From Polyangia bacterium (lineage in GTDB: Bacteria > Myxococcota_A > Polyangia > Nannocystales > Nannocystaceae), in the NCBI GenBank assembly GCA_030429545.1, contig JAUIFF010000012.1:186001-250000 (forward strand): a stretch of 64,000 bases of DNA, in the 5' to 3' direction. Positions 38,553 to 47,486 of this stretch are shown here, piece after piece. The first letter of the stretch is position 1, and each line of letters begins with the position of its first letter. Made by a program: the position numbers and the translations under genes. The notes beneath the pieces are model-generated. The model searched no databases. It was not told where the DNA came from and saw only the letters and a list, made by a program, of their open reading frames with translations.

Positions 38553-40395
38553 TTTCCCACCCGGGTTGATCCTCGTTTTAGGGGCGTTCATCCTCCCGTT
38601 TGTCCGTGGCCCGCTGCGCTCTCTTGTCAGCGTGTTGCTGCCGGCCCTCACCTTGATGGCCATTTGGACATCTATCCCCGAGGGCCACATCGTGACCCTG
38701 CCGTTTTTGGACGGCTTGCAACTCACCCCGGTGACCTGGCATCCGCTCGGCACCGAAGCCATCGGCCCCGATGGGTTTGCCCCGCCGTCGGCCACGCGGG
38801 TATTCGGCACCATCTTTGCGTTGATGGCCACCGTCGGTGCGCTGTTTAGCCTCAAGCAAGAGGACCCGAGCGAGCTGCCGGGCGCGTTTGTCTACGCCGG
38901 CAGTGCCATTTGCGTAACCTTTGCCGGCGACATCCTCAGCCTGTTTGTGTTTTGGGAACTGATGGCCCTGGGCTCCACCGTGGTGGTCTGGAGCGGCAAG
39001 TTCAAAAACACCTACGACGCGGGCATGCGATATGTGGCTGTACACCTAGTTGGTGGCGTCATTTTAATGGCCGGCATTTTGGCCCACGCAATGCCGCTCA
39101 TCCACGATCCATCGGTCGTCGATCCGTTGGCGCTCCACCACTATGCGATGGGTCCGCTCGGGTTTGACGGCATGGCCCTTACCGCAGGTTCGGCCGATGT
39201 CAGCGGCCTGGGCACGTGGCTGATCCTCATTGGCATTTTGGTCAACGCCGGCGCCCCACCACTGGGAGCCTGGCTGCCCGATGCCTACCCCGAGGCCTCG
39301 CACACCGGCACCGTGTTCTTGTCGGCATTCACCACCAAGACCGCGGTCTACGTGTTGCTGATTTTGTTCGCCGGCGCCGAGCTGTTGATTTACGTCGGTT
39401 GCCTGATGGCGATTTACGGGATTGTCTACGCAATCCTCGAAAACGACATGCGGCGGATTTTGGCCTACTCGATCGTCAACCAGGTCGGGTTTATGATCTG
39501 TGGCATTGGCATCGGCACCCAGCTCGCGCTCAACGGCGCAAGTGCCCACGCCTTTGCCCACATCATCTACAAGGCCCTGTTGTTGATGTCAGCTGGTTCG
39601 GTCCTCTACATGACCGGCAAGCGCAAATGCACCGATCTAGGAGGCCTTTACCACACCATGCCCGTCACCATGTGGTGCGGCATTATCGGTGCATTGGCAA
39701 TCTCTGCGTTCCCGTTTACCTCGGGCTTCACGACCAAGTCGATGATCACCGACGCGGCCGCGCACGAGCATATTGCGATGGCCTGGTACGTGTTGATGGC
39801 CGCCTCAGCGGGCGTGTTCTTGCACGCGGGTATCAAGTTCCCGTGGTTTGTGTTCTTCCAAAAAGACCGCGGACTACGGCCCAAAGACCCGCCCACCAGC
39901 ATGCAGGCGGCAATGGTCATCTTTGCCTTCCTGTGCGTCCTGCTGGGTGTCTACCCCGAACCGCTCTACAACATCCTGCCCTACCAGGTGCCGATTGCCG
40001 AGGGCCAAAACCTGTACGAGGCGATGACTGGCGCACCTGTCTACTCGGTCAGCCACGTGGTCGCCCAATTGCAGTTGTTGATGTTCGCCGGGCTAGCGTT
40101 TTTCCTGCTGTTGCCGATGCTCAAGCGCACGCTGACCATCACGCTCGACAGCGACTGGATCTACCGCAAGTTTGTCCCCGGGCTGTGGAAGCACATCATT
40201 TTACCTCCGCTCAAAATCCTGGGACTCATCTACCACGGGGTACTCGAGGACATGCCCAAGTGGCTGGCCGCGCTTGTCCGGGCCAACCCCGATGGTCAGT
40301 CGTTCGACATCTTTCGCTCGTGGACCCAGGGCGCAGCGATGGTGATGATCACCCTGATGCTGTTCGTCTACCTCGTCTACGGATTTGTGCAGTAG
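38542..40395 (+). CDS. Third NuoL/M-like antiporter subunit
   Basis: 617 residues from ATG 38542. TM5 Glu is kept in 'SLFVFWELMALGSTVVVW', but where the TM7 Lys is expected the sequence reads 'GILVNAGAPPLGAWLPDAY', with Asn at about residue 235. A C-terminal extension of about 110 residues follows the core, ending in a membrane helix. Last gene of the operon, ending three bases before the convergent IMPase-like gene. Proton translocation through this subunit may be altered. Confidence 0.88.
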   Translation: MVIDFPPGLILVLGAFILPFVRGPLRSLVSVLLPALTLMAIWTSIPEGHIVTLPFLDGLQLTPVTWHPLGTEAIGPDGFAPPSATRVFGTIFALMATVGALFSLKQEDPSELPGAFVYAGSAICVTFAGDILSLFVFWELMALGSTVVVWSGKFKNTYDAGMRYVAVHLVGGVILMAGILAHAMPLIHDPSVVDPLALHHYAMGPLGFDGMALTAGSADVSGLGTWLILIGILVNAGAPPLGAWLPDAYPEASHTGTVFLSAFTTKTAVYVLLILFAGAELLIYVGCLMAIYGIVYAILENDMRRILAYSIVNQVGFMICGIGIGTQLALNGASAHAFAHIIYKALLLMSAGSVLYMTGKRKCTDLGGLYHTMPVTMWCGIIGALAISAFPFTSGFTTKSMITDAAAHEHIAMAWYVLMAASAGVFLHAGIKFPWFVFFQKDRGLRPKDPPTSMQAAMVIFAFLCVLLGVYPEPLYNILPYQVPIAEGQNLYEAMTGAPVYSVSHVVAQLQLLMFAGLAFFLLLPMLKRTLTITLDSDWIYRKFVPGLWKHIILPPLKILGLIYHGVLEDMPKWLAALVRANPDGQSFDIFRSWTQGAAMVMITLMLFVYLVYGFVQ

Positions 40396-40398
40396 CAA

Positions 40399-41256
40399 CT
40401 AGTCCACGCGTTGGGCTCGATGGGCGTCATTGGCAGCCTTGCCGGTGGCGCCCACATAATTTGTGCAGTGCTCACAAATCGCCTGCGCGAGTTGTGGCGT
40501 TGCCGCGGCCACCAGTTCGATGCGGGAGGGTATCGATGCCATCGACACCATCGGCACGCCGGGGAGCGCCCACAGCGAGCCACCGGCCTGCTCGACAATA
40601 TGCCCAGCAGCGATGACAGCTTCGCGGGCCACCCCCGTGCTGACACACGCATCGAGGCTGCCGCTCGCCACCGCAACCGTCTCAAACACGGGGCTGTCAA
40701 AATGTCGGATCGCACGGGCGCCCTCCAACGACTTTCGAGTACCGACAAACGCCTGGTCGAGCAGCTCGGTGGTCGTGGCCCGAACCTTGCTACCGCGATG
40801 CCAGGCCCCCTTTCCCCGTACCGCAAACCATGAGCAGTCGGCCTCGAGTGTACCGACCAACGACACCTCGACTGCTGCGAGTCCGAGCGGTTGTTCGGGC
40901 CTGGTCATCGCAAGCGAAAGGGTCGCCCCTGGGAGCCCGCGCAGGAAATTTTCGATCCCGTCGATATCGACGACAAACCGCCACACAGGTGCAGACTCAC
41001 CAAACTCCGCGGGTCGCTTGGCAAACCGCGACACAACCACGCCCGACGCAAACCGGGCACCGAGCTCATCGAGGACATCGCCTAGCGCCTGAAGTTCTTG
41101 CGTACGCACACTCTCACGAGCCCGACGCCTGCGCACCGACAACCCATCCCGGCGCGCGCGCAGTCGTTCACGCACCCGCCGGTAGACCGCTTTTAGGGTA
41201 CCGGCGTCGTTGATATCGAGGCGATGGTTGTTTCGACCTGAACGCTCAAACGGCAT
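40399..41256 (-). CDS. Inositol-monophosphatase-like protein with degenerate metal-site motifs
   Basis: 285 residues from ATG 41256, fixed by AGGAGG eight bases upstream; the frame continues into the repeat array but is not meant to be coding there. The fold is suggested by 'FVVDIDGIENFLRGLPGATL', which lines up with the IMPase/FBPase 'DPLDGTxNF' motif, and by 'IAAGHIVEQAGGSLW' near the C-terminus. The first motif lost one Asp and the Thr (reads VDIDGI), and the 'WD.AA' Asp is not evident. It may be a non-catalytic or altered member. Substrate unknown. Confidence 0.65.
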   Translation of the reverse strand: MPFERSGRNNHRLDINDAGTLKAVYRRVRERLRARRDGLSVRRRRARESVRTQELQALGDVLDELGARFASGVVVSRFAKRPAEFGESAPVWRFVVDIDGIENFLRGLPGATLSLAMTRPEQPLGLAAVEVSLVGTLEADCSWFAVRGKGAWHRGSKVRATTTELLDQAFVGTRKSLEGARAIRHFDSPVFETVAVASGSLDACVSTGVAREAVIAAGHIVEQAGGSLWALPGVPMVSMASIPSRIELVAAATPQLAQAICEHCTNYVGATGKAANDAHRAQRVD

Positions 41257-41285
41257 GTGGACCTCCTCAATCGCTGGTTGGTGCC

Positions 41286-41905
41286 CGCAACACGTGTGTG
41301 CACATCTAGTTTGCGTGAACCCGGGGACGGGAGCCGGCGTGCCCGGGATTGCCGACTCCCGCCCGATACCGGGTGTGTCGTCGCCGCCCATTTGTACAAA
41401 CATCTATTTTCCGTTGGATCCGGGCGGGAGTCGGCGCGCCCGGGATGGCCGACGCCCGTCTGTCACCTGTGCCACACAGAACTTCTCGGACACGGTATAA
41501 ATCTGCTCCGTCAAACATGTGTGTCGTACCCACCCATTTGTATGCACATCGATCTCTCGGTGGATCCGGGGCGGGAGTCGGCGTACCCGGGATGACCGAC
41601 TCCCGCCTGTCACCTGTGCCACACAAAATTTCTCGGACACGGCATAAGTCTGCTGCGTCACACACGTGTCGTGCGCCAATCATTTGTGAACACATCCCTC
41701 TTGCGTGAACCCAGGCGGGAGTCGGCGTACCCGGGATGACCGACTCCCGCCTGTCACCTGTGTGCCACACAGAATTTCTCGGACACGGCATAAATCTGCT
41801 GCGTCAACCACGTGTCGTGCGCCAATCATTTGCACACACAATATTTATCCTGCGGACCCGGGGCGGGAGCTGGCGTGCCCGGGACTGCCAGCTCCCGCCC
41901 GCGCG
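41286..41905. repeat. Tandem array of about 145-bp units, each with a long hairpin
   Basis: Five units (the first one shorter and diverged). The landmark GCGGGAG occurs at 41424, 41571, 41715 and 41863, spacings 147, 144 and 148; a diverged copy lies near 41327. Each unit has a CATTTG-N-ACATC block, a hairpin, then 'CACCTGTGCCACACA' and 'TTCTCGGACACGG' blocks. Best stems: 41570-41581 with 41596-41607 (12 bp perfect), 41714-41725 with 41740-41751 (12 bp perfect), 41861-41874 with 41887-41900 (14 bp perfect). The loops share CCCGGGA. In the last unit both arms changed together (GAGTCGG/CCGACTC to GAGCTGG/CCAGCTC), keeping the pairing. The array lies upstream of the IMPase-like gene. Confidence 0.9.
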
Positions 41906-41972
41906 CCGCCGTGCCGCTGACTGGCTGTAGCCCGAGCGTCAGCCTCGGCACGGACATTCAGGGCCGATCCAC

Positions 41973-42188
41973 CTACGGGTCCGCCGGCGGGTCACGCCCG
42001 GCTCCTGGCTTGGGATCGGTCGAGTAGGCGTGCCACAGCAACCTGTCCCACCCGACTTGCCCCCGCCGGTTGCGACCTCGTGTGCGGCAGATCGCTGCCA
42101 CAACATCGGCATCTGAAACCCGGGTGACCCGCCGGTTTGACGAACGACGCACACGATCTTTCGGCTTGCCTGAGCTGTTGTGTTTCAT
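41973..42188 (-). CDS. Possible small basic protein
   Basis: 71 residues, Arg/Lys rich, with 'RVSDADVVAAICRTRGRNRR'. Codon third positions are G/C rich as in real genes here, but there is no clear ribosome site and no recognised family. It could be a chance frame next to the repeat array. Confidence 0.3.
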   Translation of the reverse strand: MKHNSSGKPKDRVRRSSNRRVTRVSDADVVAAICRTRGRNRRGQVGWDRLLWHAYSTDPKPGAGRDPPADP

Positions 42189-42213
42189 CGGTTACCTCAA
42201 GTTGCAGCCAGGG

Positions 42214-42582
42214 TTACGTCGCCTCGGTCTGTTGTTCGGGGTTGGCCGGGGCTTTGAGGTGGAAGTCGCAGCGCGCATCCGCGGGCACGTGGCCCAAACA
42301 GATCGCCCGATCTAGCAGTTCAAACCGGAGAGAGATCGGCTTGTTCGGCTGGGTCATTGGAGGCTTTTTGCCCGCCTCCAGCTGCGGCAACTCGAGCTTG
42401 AAGTCGCACTGGGTCTCACCATGAACCTGGCCAAAACACCATGTTTTCCCGAAAAACTCGATCGAGCGATGTCGGGATTCGGCACCGGCGTCGACAGCTG
42501 TGACCTGGTTTGATGCTGGGTTTTCTTCGCCTGCGTGAACGAGGAAAACCGACAGCGCTCCAACAATTAGTTGTGTGAGCAT
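42214..42582 (-). CDS. Small secreted protein with an internally duplicated Cys motif
   Basis: 122 residues from ATG 42582, with AGGAGA about 7 bases upstream. A signal peptide ('MLTQLIVGALSVFLVHAG') is followed by two copies of one pattern: 'FFGKTWCFGQVHGETQCDF' and 'LLDRAICLGHVPADARCDF', i.e. C-[FL]-G-x-V-x(5)-C-D-F-x-L-x(2)-P. The paired Cys may form disulfides outside the cytoplasm. No family recognised. Confidence 0.7.
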   Translation of the reverse strand: MLTQLIVGALSVFLVHAGEENPASNQVTAVDAGAESRHRSIEFFGKTWCFGQVHGETQCDFKLELPQLEAGKKPPMTQPNKPISLRFELLDRAICLGHVPADARCDFHLKAPANPEQQTEAT

Positions 42583-42762
42583 TGTTTTCTCCTGTTCGAT
42601 TGAGTGGCCCAGAAACGAGCCCTGGGCCTGCAACAGCCACAGATAAATTTCTATTTCCGAGTGTCAACCCCCGGAGGTTGACATGCTGAAAATGGTGCAC
42701 ATACCGACCGCTGACGGGCAATGCTGCCCATCGACAATCACGAATCACCTGGGAGGTTTGAC

Positions 42763-43071
42763 ATGTTTCGCAAACTCACCAGCGCATCCGTGCTTGGCCT
42801 ACTGCTGTTGGCTTCGGCTGCGCTTTCACCCTTCGCGTGCGCGCAACAACCCGAATTCGATACCGATGTCTGGGACGAAGACGACACCGAAATTTGGGAC
42901 TTAGGGCTGGATTCAGCCGGCTGTGATCCGCTCGACTCGTTTTGGCAATGGTGTCCAACTGCCGCCGAAACGCCCGATCTCGACGATGTGGCCGACCCCG
43001 ATGCGATGTGCGATTCAGACACTGTCGCGGCCTGTGAAGATACCGAGCCCATGTGCCCAACAACCCACTAA
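42763..43071 (+). CDS. Small acidic secreted protein
   Basis: 102 residues from ATG 42763 (GGGAGG about 9 bases upstream). The signal peptide 'MFRKLTSASVLGLLLLASAA' is followed by a strongly acidic, Asp-rich mature part with five Cys ('AGCDPLD', 'WCPTA', 'AMCDSD', 'ACEDTEPMC'). No family recognised; the spacing of Cys suggests disulfides. Confidence 0.65.
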   Translation: MFRKLTSASVLGLLLLASAALSPFACAQQPEFDTDVWDEDDTEIWDLGLDSAGCDPLDSFWQWCPTAAETPDLDDVADPDAMCDSDTVAACEDTEPMCPTTH

Positions 43072-43101
43072 ACGCGACCACGTGATAGCCTCGCTATCGT
43101 A

Positions 43102-46100
43102 GTGACGTCGCAACGGTCGACTGTACCGCGCCTGCCGCAAGCAGGCCGAGCGGTTGGTGTACAGCCATGGGGACACCTGTGGCGGGGTTTCGATAAAGGT
43201 GTATGCGCACTTTTACCGTTGCTGTTCGCCATCTCGGCCTGTGCGAGCAACGCTCCGGTTACCGACGAGCCAGGGCAAAAAACCTGCACGCCCGAGCAGC
43301 GAGTTGCCGCCCTCCAGCTGACTGGTTGGACAGACGAAATGCCCCCGATGGGGGGTGAGCTCGCCTGCCGGGTGCCCGACGCCCTGGTTGAATTTGCCAA
43401 TGCCGAAGGCCCGCCCCCCGACGAGCTCCAACAACTTTGGGACGCGACCTGCCCGGTTCACACACCGGCCCGCGACCTACCAGCTGCGGTCGACTACGCG
43501 GGCCGGCGCAAGCTGTTTCAAGCCTGCGACCTGGCCAGGCTAGGTCTCACCGAAGATCAATTTGCATATGCATCGGGTCGTCCGTTGGTCGCAGCCATGG
43601 CCCACGCGTGGTTGCTGGCCGGCGAGGTTGCAAACCAGCAGGCCCAGGACCTCGCTCAACAGGTTGCCGGCGAGGCTGTGTTTGTCCCCCCAATCGAACC
43701 AGATTTTGACCTTCTGCGCCTGCCGACACCGAGCCATGCACCGGGCAAGATCCGCCGCGCGCGGGTGCTCGTGGGCAAACAACATGTATTTGCAGGTATG
43801 ACCGGCGAGACGGTCACCGCCGTCCGCCGTCCCGCCGACCAGGGGGTGCTCAACGAACGGCTCGAAGCGACCTATACCCTACCCGCACTCGAAAACATCG
43901 CCCCGACGCCTGCTCCACCCAATGCACCTGTGGGCACCCATGGCCTGCTGCCGGGCGCGGCGGTCGATGCCGATACTCGCATCGGTACTGTCCGCAACCT
44001 CCTGGCGACCTATGCCAGCCCCGGCACGGCGATCGAACTCGTTGGCCAAACCAAAGACGGGGGCTTGACGACTCTACCTGTTGTCTATGCAACAAGTCGG
44101 GCAGCCGCCAGCTTCCGCCTCGACATTCGTCACAACGGACTCAACCTGTGGGTCGGCACACGCAAACTCGCACCGGTCGAAGGGTGCCCGCAACAGGGGC
44201 CCACGCTTTGTCTCAAACCGGGGCCCTACGTCTCGCAACTAACCACGCCGGTGATGTCGATGACCGTCGCCGACCTGCTCGCTAGCTACGCACCGCAGCG
44301 CCTTCGCGGGCACATTCCCAGCAACCCCGAGCGGGCGCCCTTGATTTTTCAGGTCGATGTCGCCGACGAGTTTCCGCTGGCGTTTGTCCTGCAAACCCTT
44401 GAACAACTCGGTACGTTTGCCGGGCAAAACCCACCCACGCTCGCGCTCTCCCTCGACTTTGCCCCGTGCCTCAACCCGCCGGCGGGCATGGTTTGTGTGC
44501 CTGGCGGTCCGGCAATTGTCGGCAACGACAGCCCCGGCCACCCAGAGGAAGGTCCCCGCCGAGAAGTTGTACTTTCAACATTTTATATCGACAAGTTTGA
44601 GGTCACAACCCAGGAGTTTGATGCGTGCACGGAGGCCGGAGCCTGTCGCCGGCGGATCAATGGCCATCAAAACATCATGAAACCGTTTGTCGGCCCCGAC
44701 CAACCGGTGGTGCCGATCGATTGGCCCCGTGCCCAGGCCTATTGTGCCTACCGGGGCAAACGCCTGCCGAGCGAATGGGAGTGGGAGAAGGCAGCCCGCG
44801 GACCCGACGGAGCAACCTACCCGTGGGGCGACGAACAACCGAGTTGCGAACGCGCCCAGTATCGTGAATGTGCACCGATCGGATGCACCCCCTACCCCGG
44901 ATTTACCAACCGCTGGGATTGCCCGGTGCACAACACCAAAGCAGTTGGCAGCTACCCCGCGGGCCATTACGGGATACACGAGATGGCCGGCAACGGTTAC
45001 GAATGGACAGCTTCGGCGGGCGTGGAGTCGATCGCCGAGTGTGGAGATGCTTGTAACGGCACCGATCCCCTAGGCAAGTGTGATGGGGCTTACCCGTGTG
45101 AAGGCCTGCGGATGCTCCGCGGCGGTTCATGGTGGTGGCCCAAGTGGCGGATCCGTGGCTCCCACCGCAGGGTCGAGAAGGTTCAGACCCACGGTCATCG
45201 CCTCAGTGCCCGCTGTGTGGCCACATCACCTGTACTTGCAAGCTACCCGCCGGCCCATCTGCGCGAGCAACGGCCCATACCCAAGGGTGTGGACGGCCCG
45301 GTGTCGGCTGCGACAGCTGCGATCCTGGCGACGGTTGAGGCCGACCCGATTGAAGACAAACATATTTGTAGTGCCAAGGTTCGCGAGGAGTGGGGAGAGT
45401 CGCTCAAACGAGGAGGCCGTTCGACCACCGAGTGCCGCGATCCCTTTCCGTACATCATGCCCAACGAGCCACGTGGGCACATTTGGCGGCACTATTTCAA
45501 GAACCTCGGCGGAGGCTATTTGGGGGTCGGCAGCGACCAAAACTACAACTACATCGCCCATGCCCGGTCGCAGTACGCGTGGGTGATGGACTACGACCCC
45601 CGGGTGGTTCGCCAGCACCTGCGGCTGCGGGCATTCATTCTCCACGCCGACACACCCGATGAGTTTGTTGCCAAGTTTGCCCCCGAAAATGCCCGAAGTT
45701 CGGTCCAGCTGTTGCGTGAGGTCTACCGCGACCACCCCAAGAAGTCGACGATCATCCACGGGTTTACCAAGAGTCAAGAAAAGCTCTATGCCTACCTTCA
45801 GGACCAACAAAAACCGTTTCGTCAGGCTCCTGAGTTTGGCTGGTTGCGCAACCCCAAGCACTTTGCCTACATCAAAAAAATGTATACGCAAGGTCGCTTG
45901 ACAGTGTTGGAAGGGGACCTGCTGGGCAGCAAGGCGATTGCCACGGTCAGCGCGGCCCTCGAACAACTCGGTGTCCCGCTCCGGATCTACTACTCGTCAA
46001 ATGCCCCCTCGGCCTGGGGTGGTGACATGACACCGGCCTATCGCAACAACATCCTGGCCATGCCGTTTGATGCCCGCTCGCTTATTTTGCAAACCACCAA

Positions 46101-46284
46101 CAAGGGTGGGTTTCGTCAACAGGGCTACTGGCACCACAACGTCGCCTGGGGCTTGCATGTACAAAAACTCCTGGCGCTGCCCGGCTACGACAACCTCGAG
46201 AAGCTGCTGGTGGGACGTATTCCCGGCGACGACGGGGACTTGACGCAGTTGGGGCTGCCGGCTCAACTCCCGCCACTGAACTGA
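43102..46284 (+). CDS. Lipoprotein with formylglycine-generating-enzyme-like (SUMF1) domain and C-terminal LIC_10091-like domain
   Basis: 1060 residues from GTG 43102; the lipobox 'LFAISAC' at about residue 47 gives an outer-membrane lipoprotein. Residues about 60-460 are unassigned. Residues about 465-705 form a FGE-sulfatase domain: 'GMVCVPGGPAIVGNDSPGHP', 'FYIDKFEVTTQEFDACTEAG', 'RLPSEWEWEKAARGPDG', 'HEMAGNGYEWTAS', 'MLRGGSWWW'. Residues about 780-1055 carry 'GGGYLGVGSDQNYNYIAHAR' and 'YAWVMDYDP', reminiscent of the LIC_10091 family (motif GVG.[ED]QN[FY]..IA). Combination of these modules on the surface is unusual; function unknown. Three dispersed palindromes lie inside the gene. Confidence 0.75.
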   Translation: MTSQRSTVPRLPQAGRAVGVQPWGHLWRGFDKGVCALLPLLFAISACASNAPVTDEPGQKTCTPEQRVAALQLTGWTDEMPPMGGELACRVPDALVEFANAEGPPPDELQQLWDATCPVHTPARDLPAAVDYAGRRKLFQACDLARLGLTEDQFAYASGRPLVAAMAHAWLLAGEVANQQAQDLAQQVAGEAVFVPPIEPDFDLLRLPTPSHAPGKIRRARVLVGKQHVFAGMTGETVTAVRRPADQGVLNERLEATYTLPALENIAPTPAPPNAPVGTHGLLPGAAVDADTRIGTVRNLLATYASPGTAIELVGQTKDGGLTTLPVVYATSRAAASFRLDIRHNGLNLWVGTRKLAPVEGCPQQGPTLCLKPGPYVSQLTTPVMSMTVADLLASYAPQRLRGHIPSNPERAPLIFQVDVADEFPLAFVLQTLEQLGTFAGQNPPTLALSLDFAPCLNPPAGMVCVPGGPAIVGNDSPGHPEEGPRREVVLSTFYIDKFEVTTQEFDACTEAGACRRRINGHQNIMKPFVGPDQPVVPIDWPRAQAYCAYRGKRLPSEWEWEKAARGPDGATYPWGDEQPSCERAQYRECAPIGCTPYPGFTNRWDCPVHNTKAVGSYPAGHYGIHEMAGNGYEWTASAGVESIAECGDACNGTDPLGKCDGAYPCEGLRMLRGGSWWWPKWRIRGSHRRVEKVQTHGHRLSARCVATSPVLASYPPAHLREQRPIPKGVDGPVSAATAAILATVEADPIEDKHICSAKVREEWGESLKRGGRSTTECRDPFPYIMPNEPRGHIWRHYFKNLGGGYLGVGSDQNYNYIAHARSQYAWVMDYDPRVVRQHLRLRAFILHADTPDEFVAKFAPENARSSVQLLREVYRDHPKKSTIIHGFTKSQEKLYAYLQDQQKPFRQAPEFGWLRNPKHFAYIKKMYTQGRLTVLEGDLLGSKAIATVSAALEQLGVPLRIYYSSNAPSAWGGDMTPAYRNNILAMPFDARSLILQTTNKGGFRQQGYWHHNVAWGLHVQKLLALPGYDNLEKLLVGRIPGDDGDLTQLGLPAQLPPLN

Positions 46285-46362
46285 GGAAATGCCACGTGTG
46301 GGTCTTCCTGGCCCATTTAATGGGACTTGGTAGCCAGCCCGCCAACCGCTAAAATAGGTCCC

Positions 46363-47478
46363 ATGCGACAGTTGGTAGTTCTTAGTGTCTTACTGGCCGC
46401 TGCGAGTTGTGGCCCGCCCGCGGCCGAGTTGACCGTGATTTCGGTGAGCGAGTTGCCGACCGTCGAGCAATCATCCCTGATCGAGGGTCGTGACGGAGGT
46501 CAGAGTGCAGCGATATTTGGCCGTAGCGTGTGGACCTACGGCGACACGGTGATCACCGTGCCCGATGATCACAACCAGATGTGGCACCACAACTCGATTT
46601 CGTGGACCACGGACATGGATGCCCGAGATGGTGTATCTACATTTAGTGAGCCACTTGAAGACTCGGGCGCGCCCAGGCACTTTATCCCGCCATCGCCAAG
46701 CGAGCTTGAGTTCAACCTGGCCCATGCCGGTGACAACTGCAGCGAGCAGCCCTGCGGCGCGCGTTGGGCTATCTGGCCCGGTGCGCCCGTGTGGGACCCC
46801 AAACACAACCGTGCTCTGGTCCCGTACTCGCTGATTTACGCCGAGCCTGGCGAGTTCAACTTTCACTCGGTCGGCGCCTCGTTTGCCACCTGGACGGAGC
46901 TCGCGGCAATTCCAACGAGGCCGGTCGTCGACCCCCTGGCCGAACATCCCGACCTGATCTGGGGCGAGACCGATCCTGGATTTGGCGTGGGCTCAGTGGT
47001 CGATGGCGACTACCTGATGACATGGTCGTGCGATGAACCGGGCGACGGCAACCCCTGTAAGCTCGCCCGCGTGCTTCTCGAAGAAGTACACATGCGTGAC
47101 CGCTGGGACTACTTTGACGGTGACGGATGGTCGCCCACACTCGCGGATGCCAAGCCACTGTTTGAGGGCGCACCGATCATGAGTTGCGCGTTCCACAGTG
47201 CCCTCAACCTGTGGATGGTTGTCTATACAAAGCCGTTTGACAACACCATTTGGGCCCGCACCGCGCCGGAACTCAGCGGCCCCTGGAGCGGTGCCACGGC
47301 CCTGCATACCGTCGATGAACCCAACCCTCCCTACGATGCGATCTGGCACCCTGAGTTCAATATCGACGGCGGCAAGACGATGTTTGTGACCTACTCGCGA
47401 CCTACCACGGGGTGGTTTGGCCGCGAGCTTGCGCTACTCGAACTTCAGCTGGATACCTCCAACGCGAACTTCGAGTAG
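46363..47478 (+). CDS. DUF4185-like (five-bladed propeller) lipoprotein
   Basis: 371 residues from ATG 46363. The lipobox 'LLAAASC' follows a short hydrophobic segment. Repeated strand pairs such as 'SAAIFGRSVWTYGDTV', 'WHHNSISWTTD', 'DGDYLMTWSCDE', 'NLWMVVYTKPFDNTIWART' and 'MFVTYSRPTTGWF' match DUF4185 and GH43-like propellers. It may bind or cleave a glycan at the cell surface. Confidence 0.65.
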   Translation: MRQLVVLSVLLAAASCGPPAAELTVISVSELPTVEQSSLIEGRDGGQSAAIFGRSVWTYGDTVITVPDDHNQMWHHNSISWTTDMDARDGVSTFSEPLEDSGAPRHFIPPSPSELEFNLAHAGDNCSEQPCGARWAIWPGAPVWDPKHNRALVPYSLIYAEPGEFNFHSVGASFATWTELAAIPTRPVVDPLAEHPDLIWGETDPGFGVGSVVDGDYLMTWSCDEPGDGNPCKLARVLLEEVHMRDRWDYFDGDGWSPTLADAKPLFEGAPIMSCAFHSALNLWMVVYTKPFDNTIWARTAPELSGPWSGATALHTVDEPNPPYDAIWHPEFNIDGGKTMFVTYSRPTTGWFGRELALLELQLDTSNANFE

Positions 47479-47486
47479 CAGCGCGA

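Noticed and set aside
41306-41791. 161-residue open frame with repeated peptides on the minus strand of the hairpin array
   Set aside because: Frame exists because two unit lengths (147 and 144) are multiples of three; the next unit (148) breaks it. No start signal, and compensated stem changes point to structure, not coding.
41286-41905. Array considered as CRISPR
   Set aside because: Units are about 145 bp with conserved interiors; there are no short identical repeats separated by unique spacers and no cas gene.
43081-43101. Hairpin GATAGC-CTC-GCTATC after the acidic secreted protein gene
   Set aside because: Stem of six without a U-run and overlapping the next gene's leader; too weak to call a terminator.
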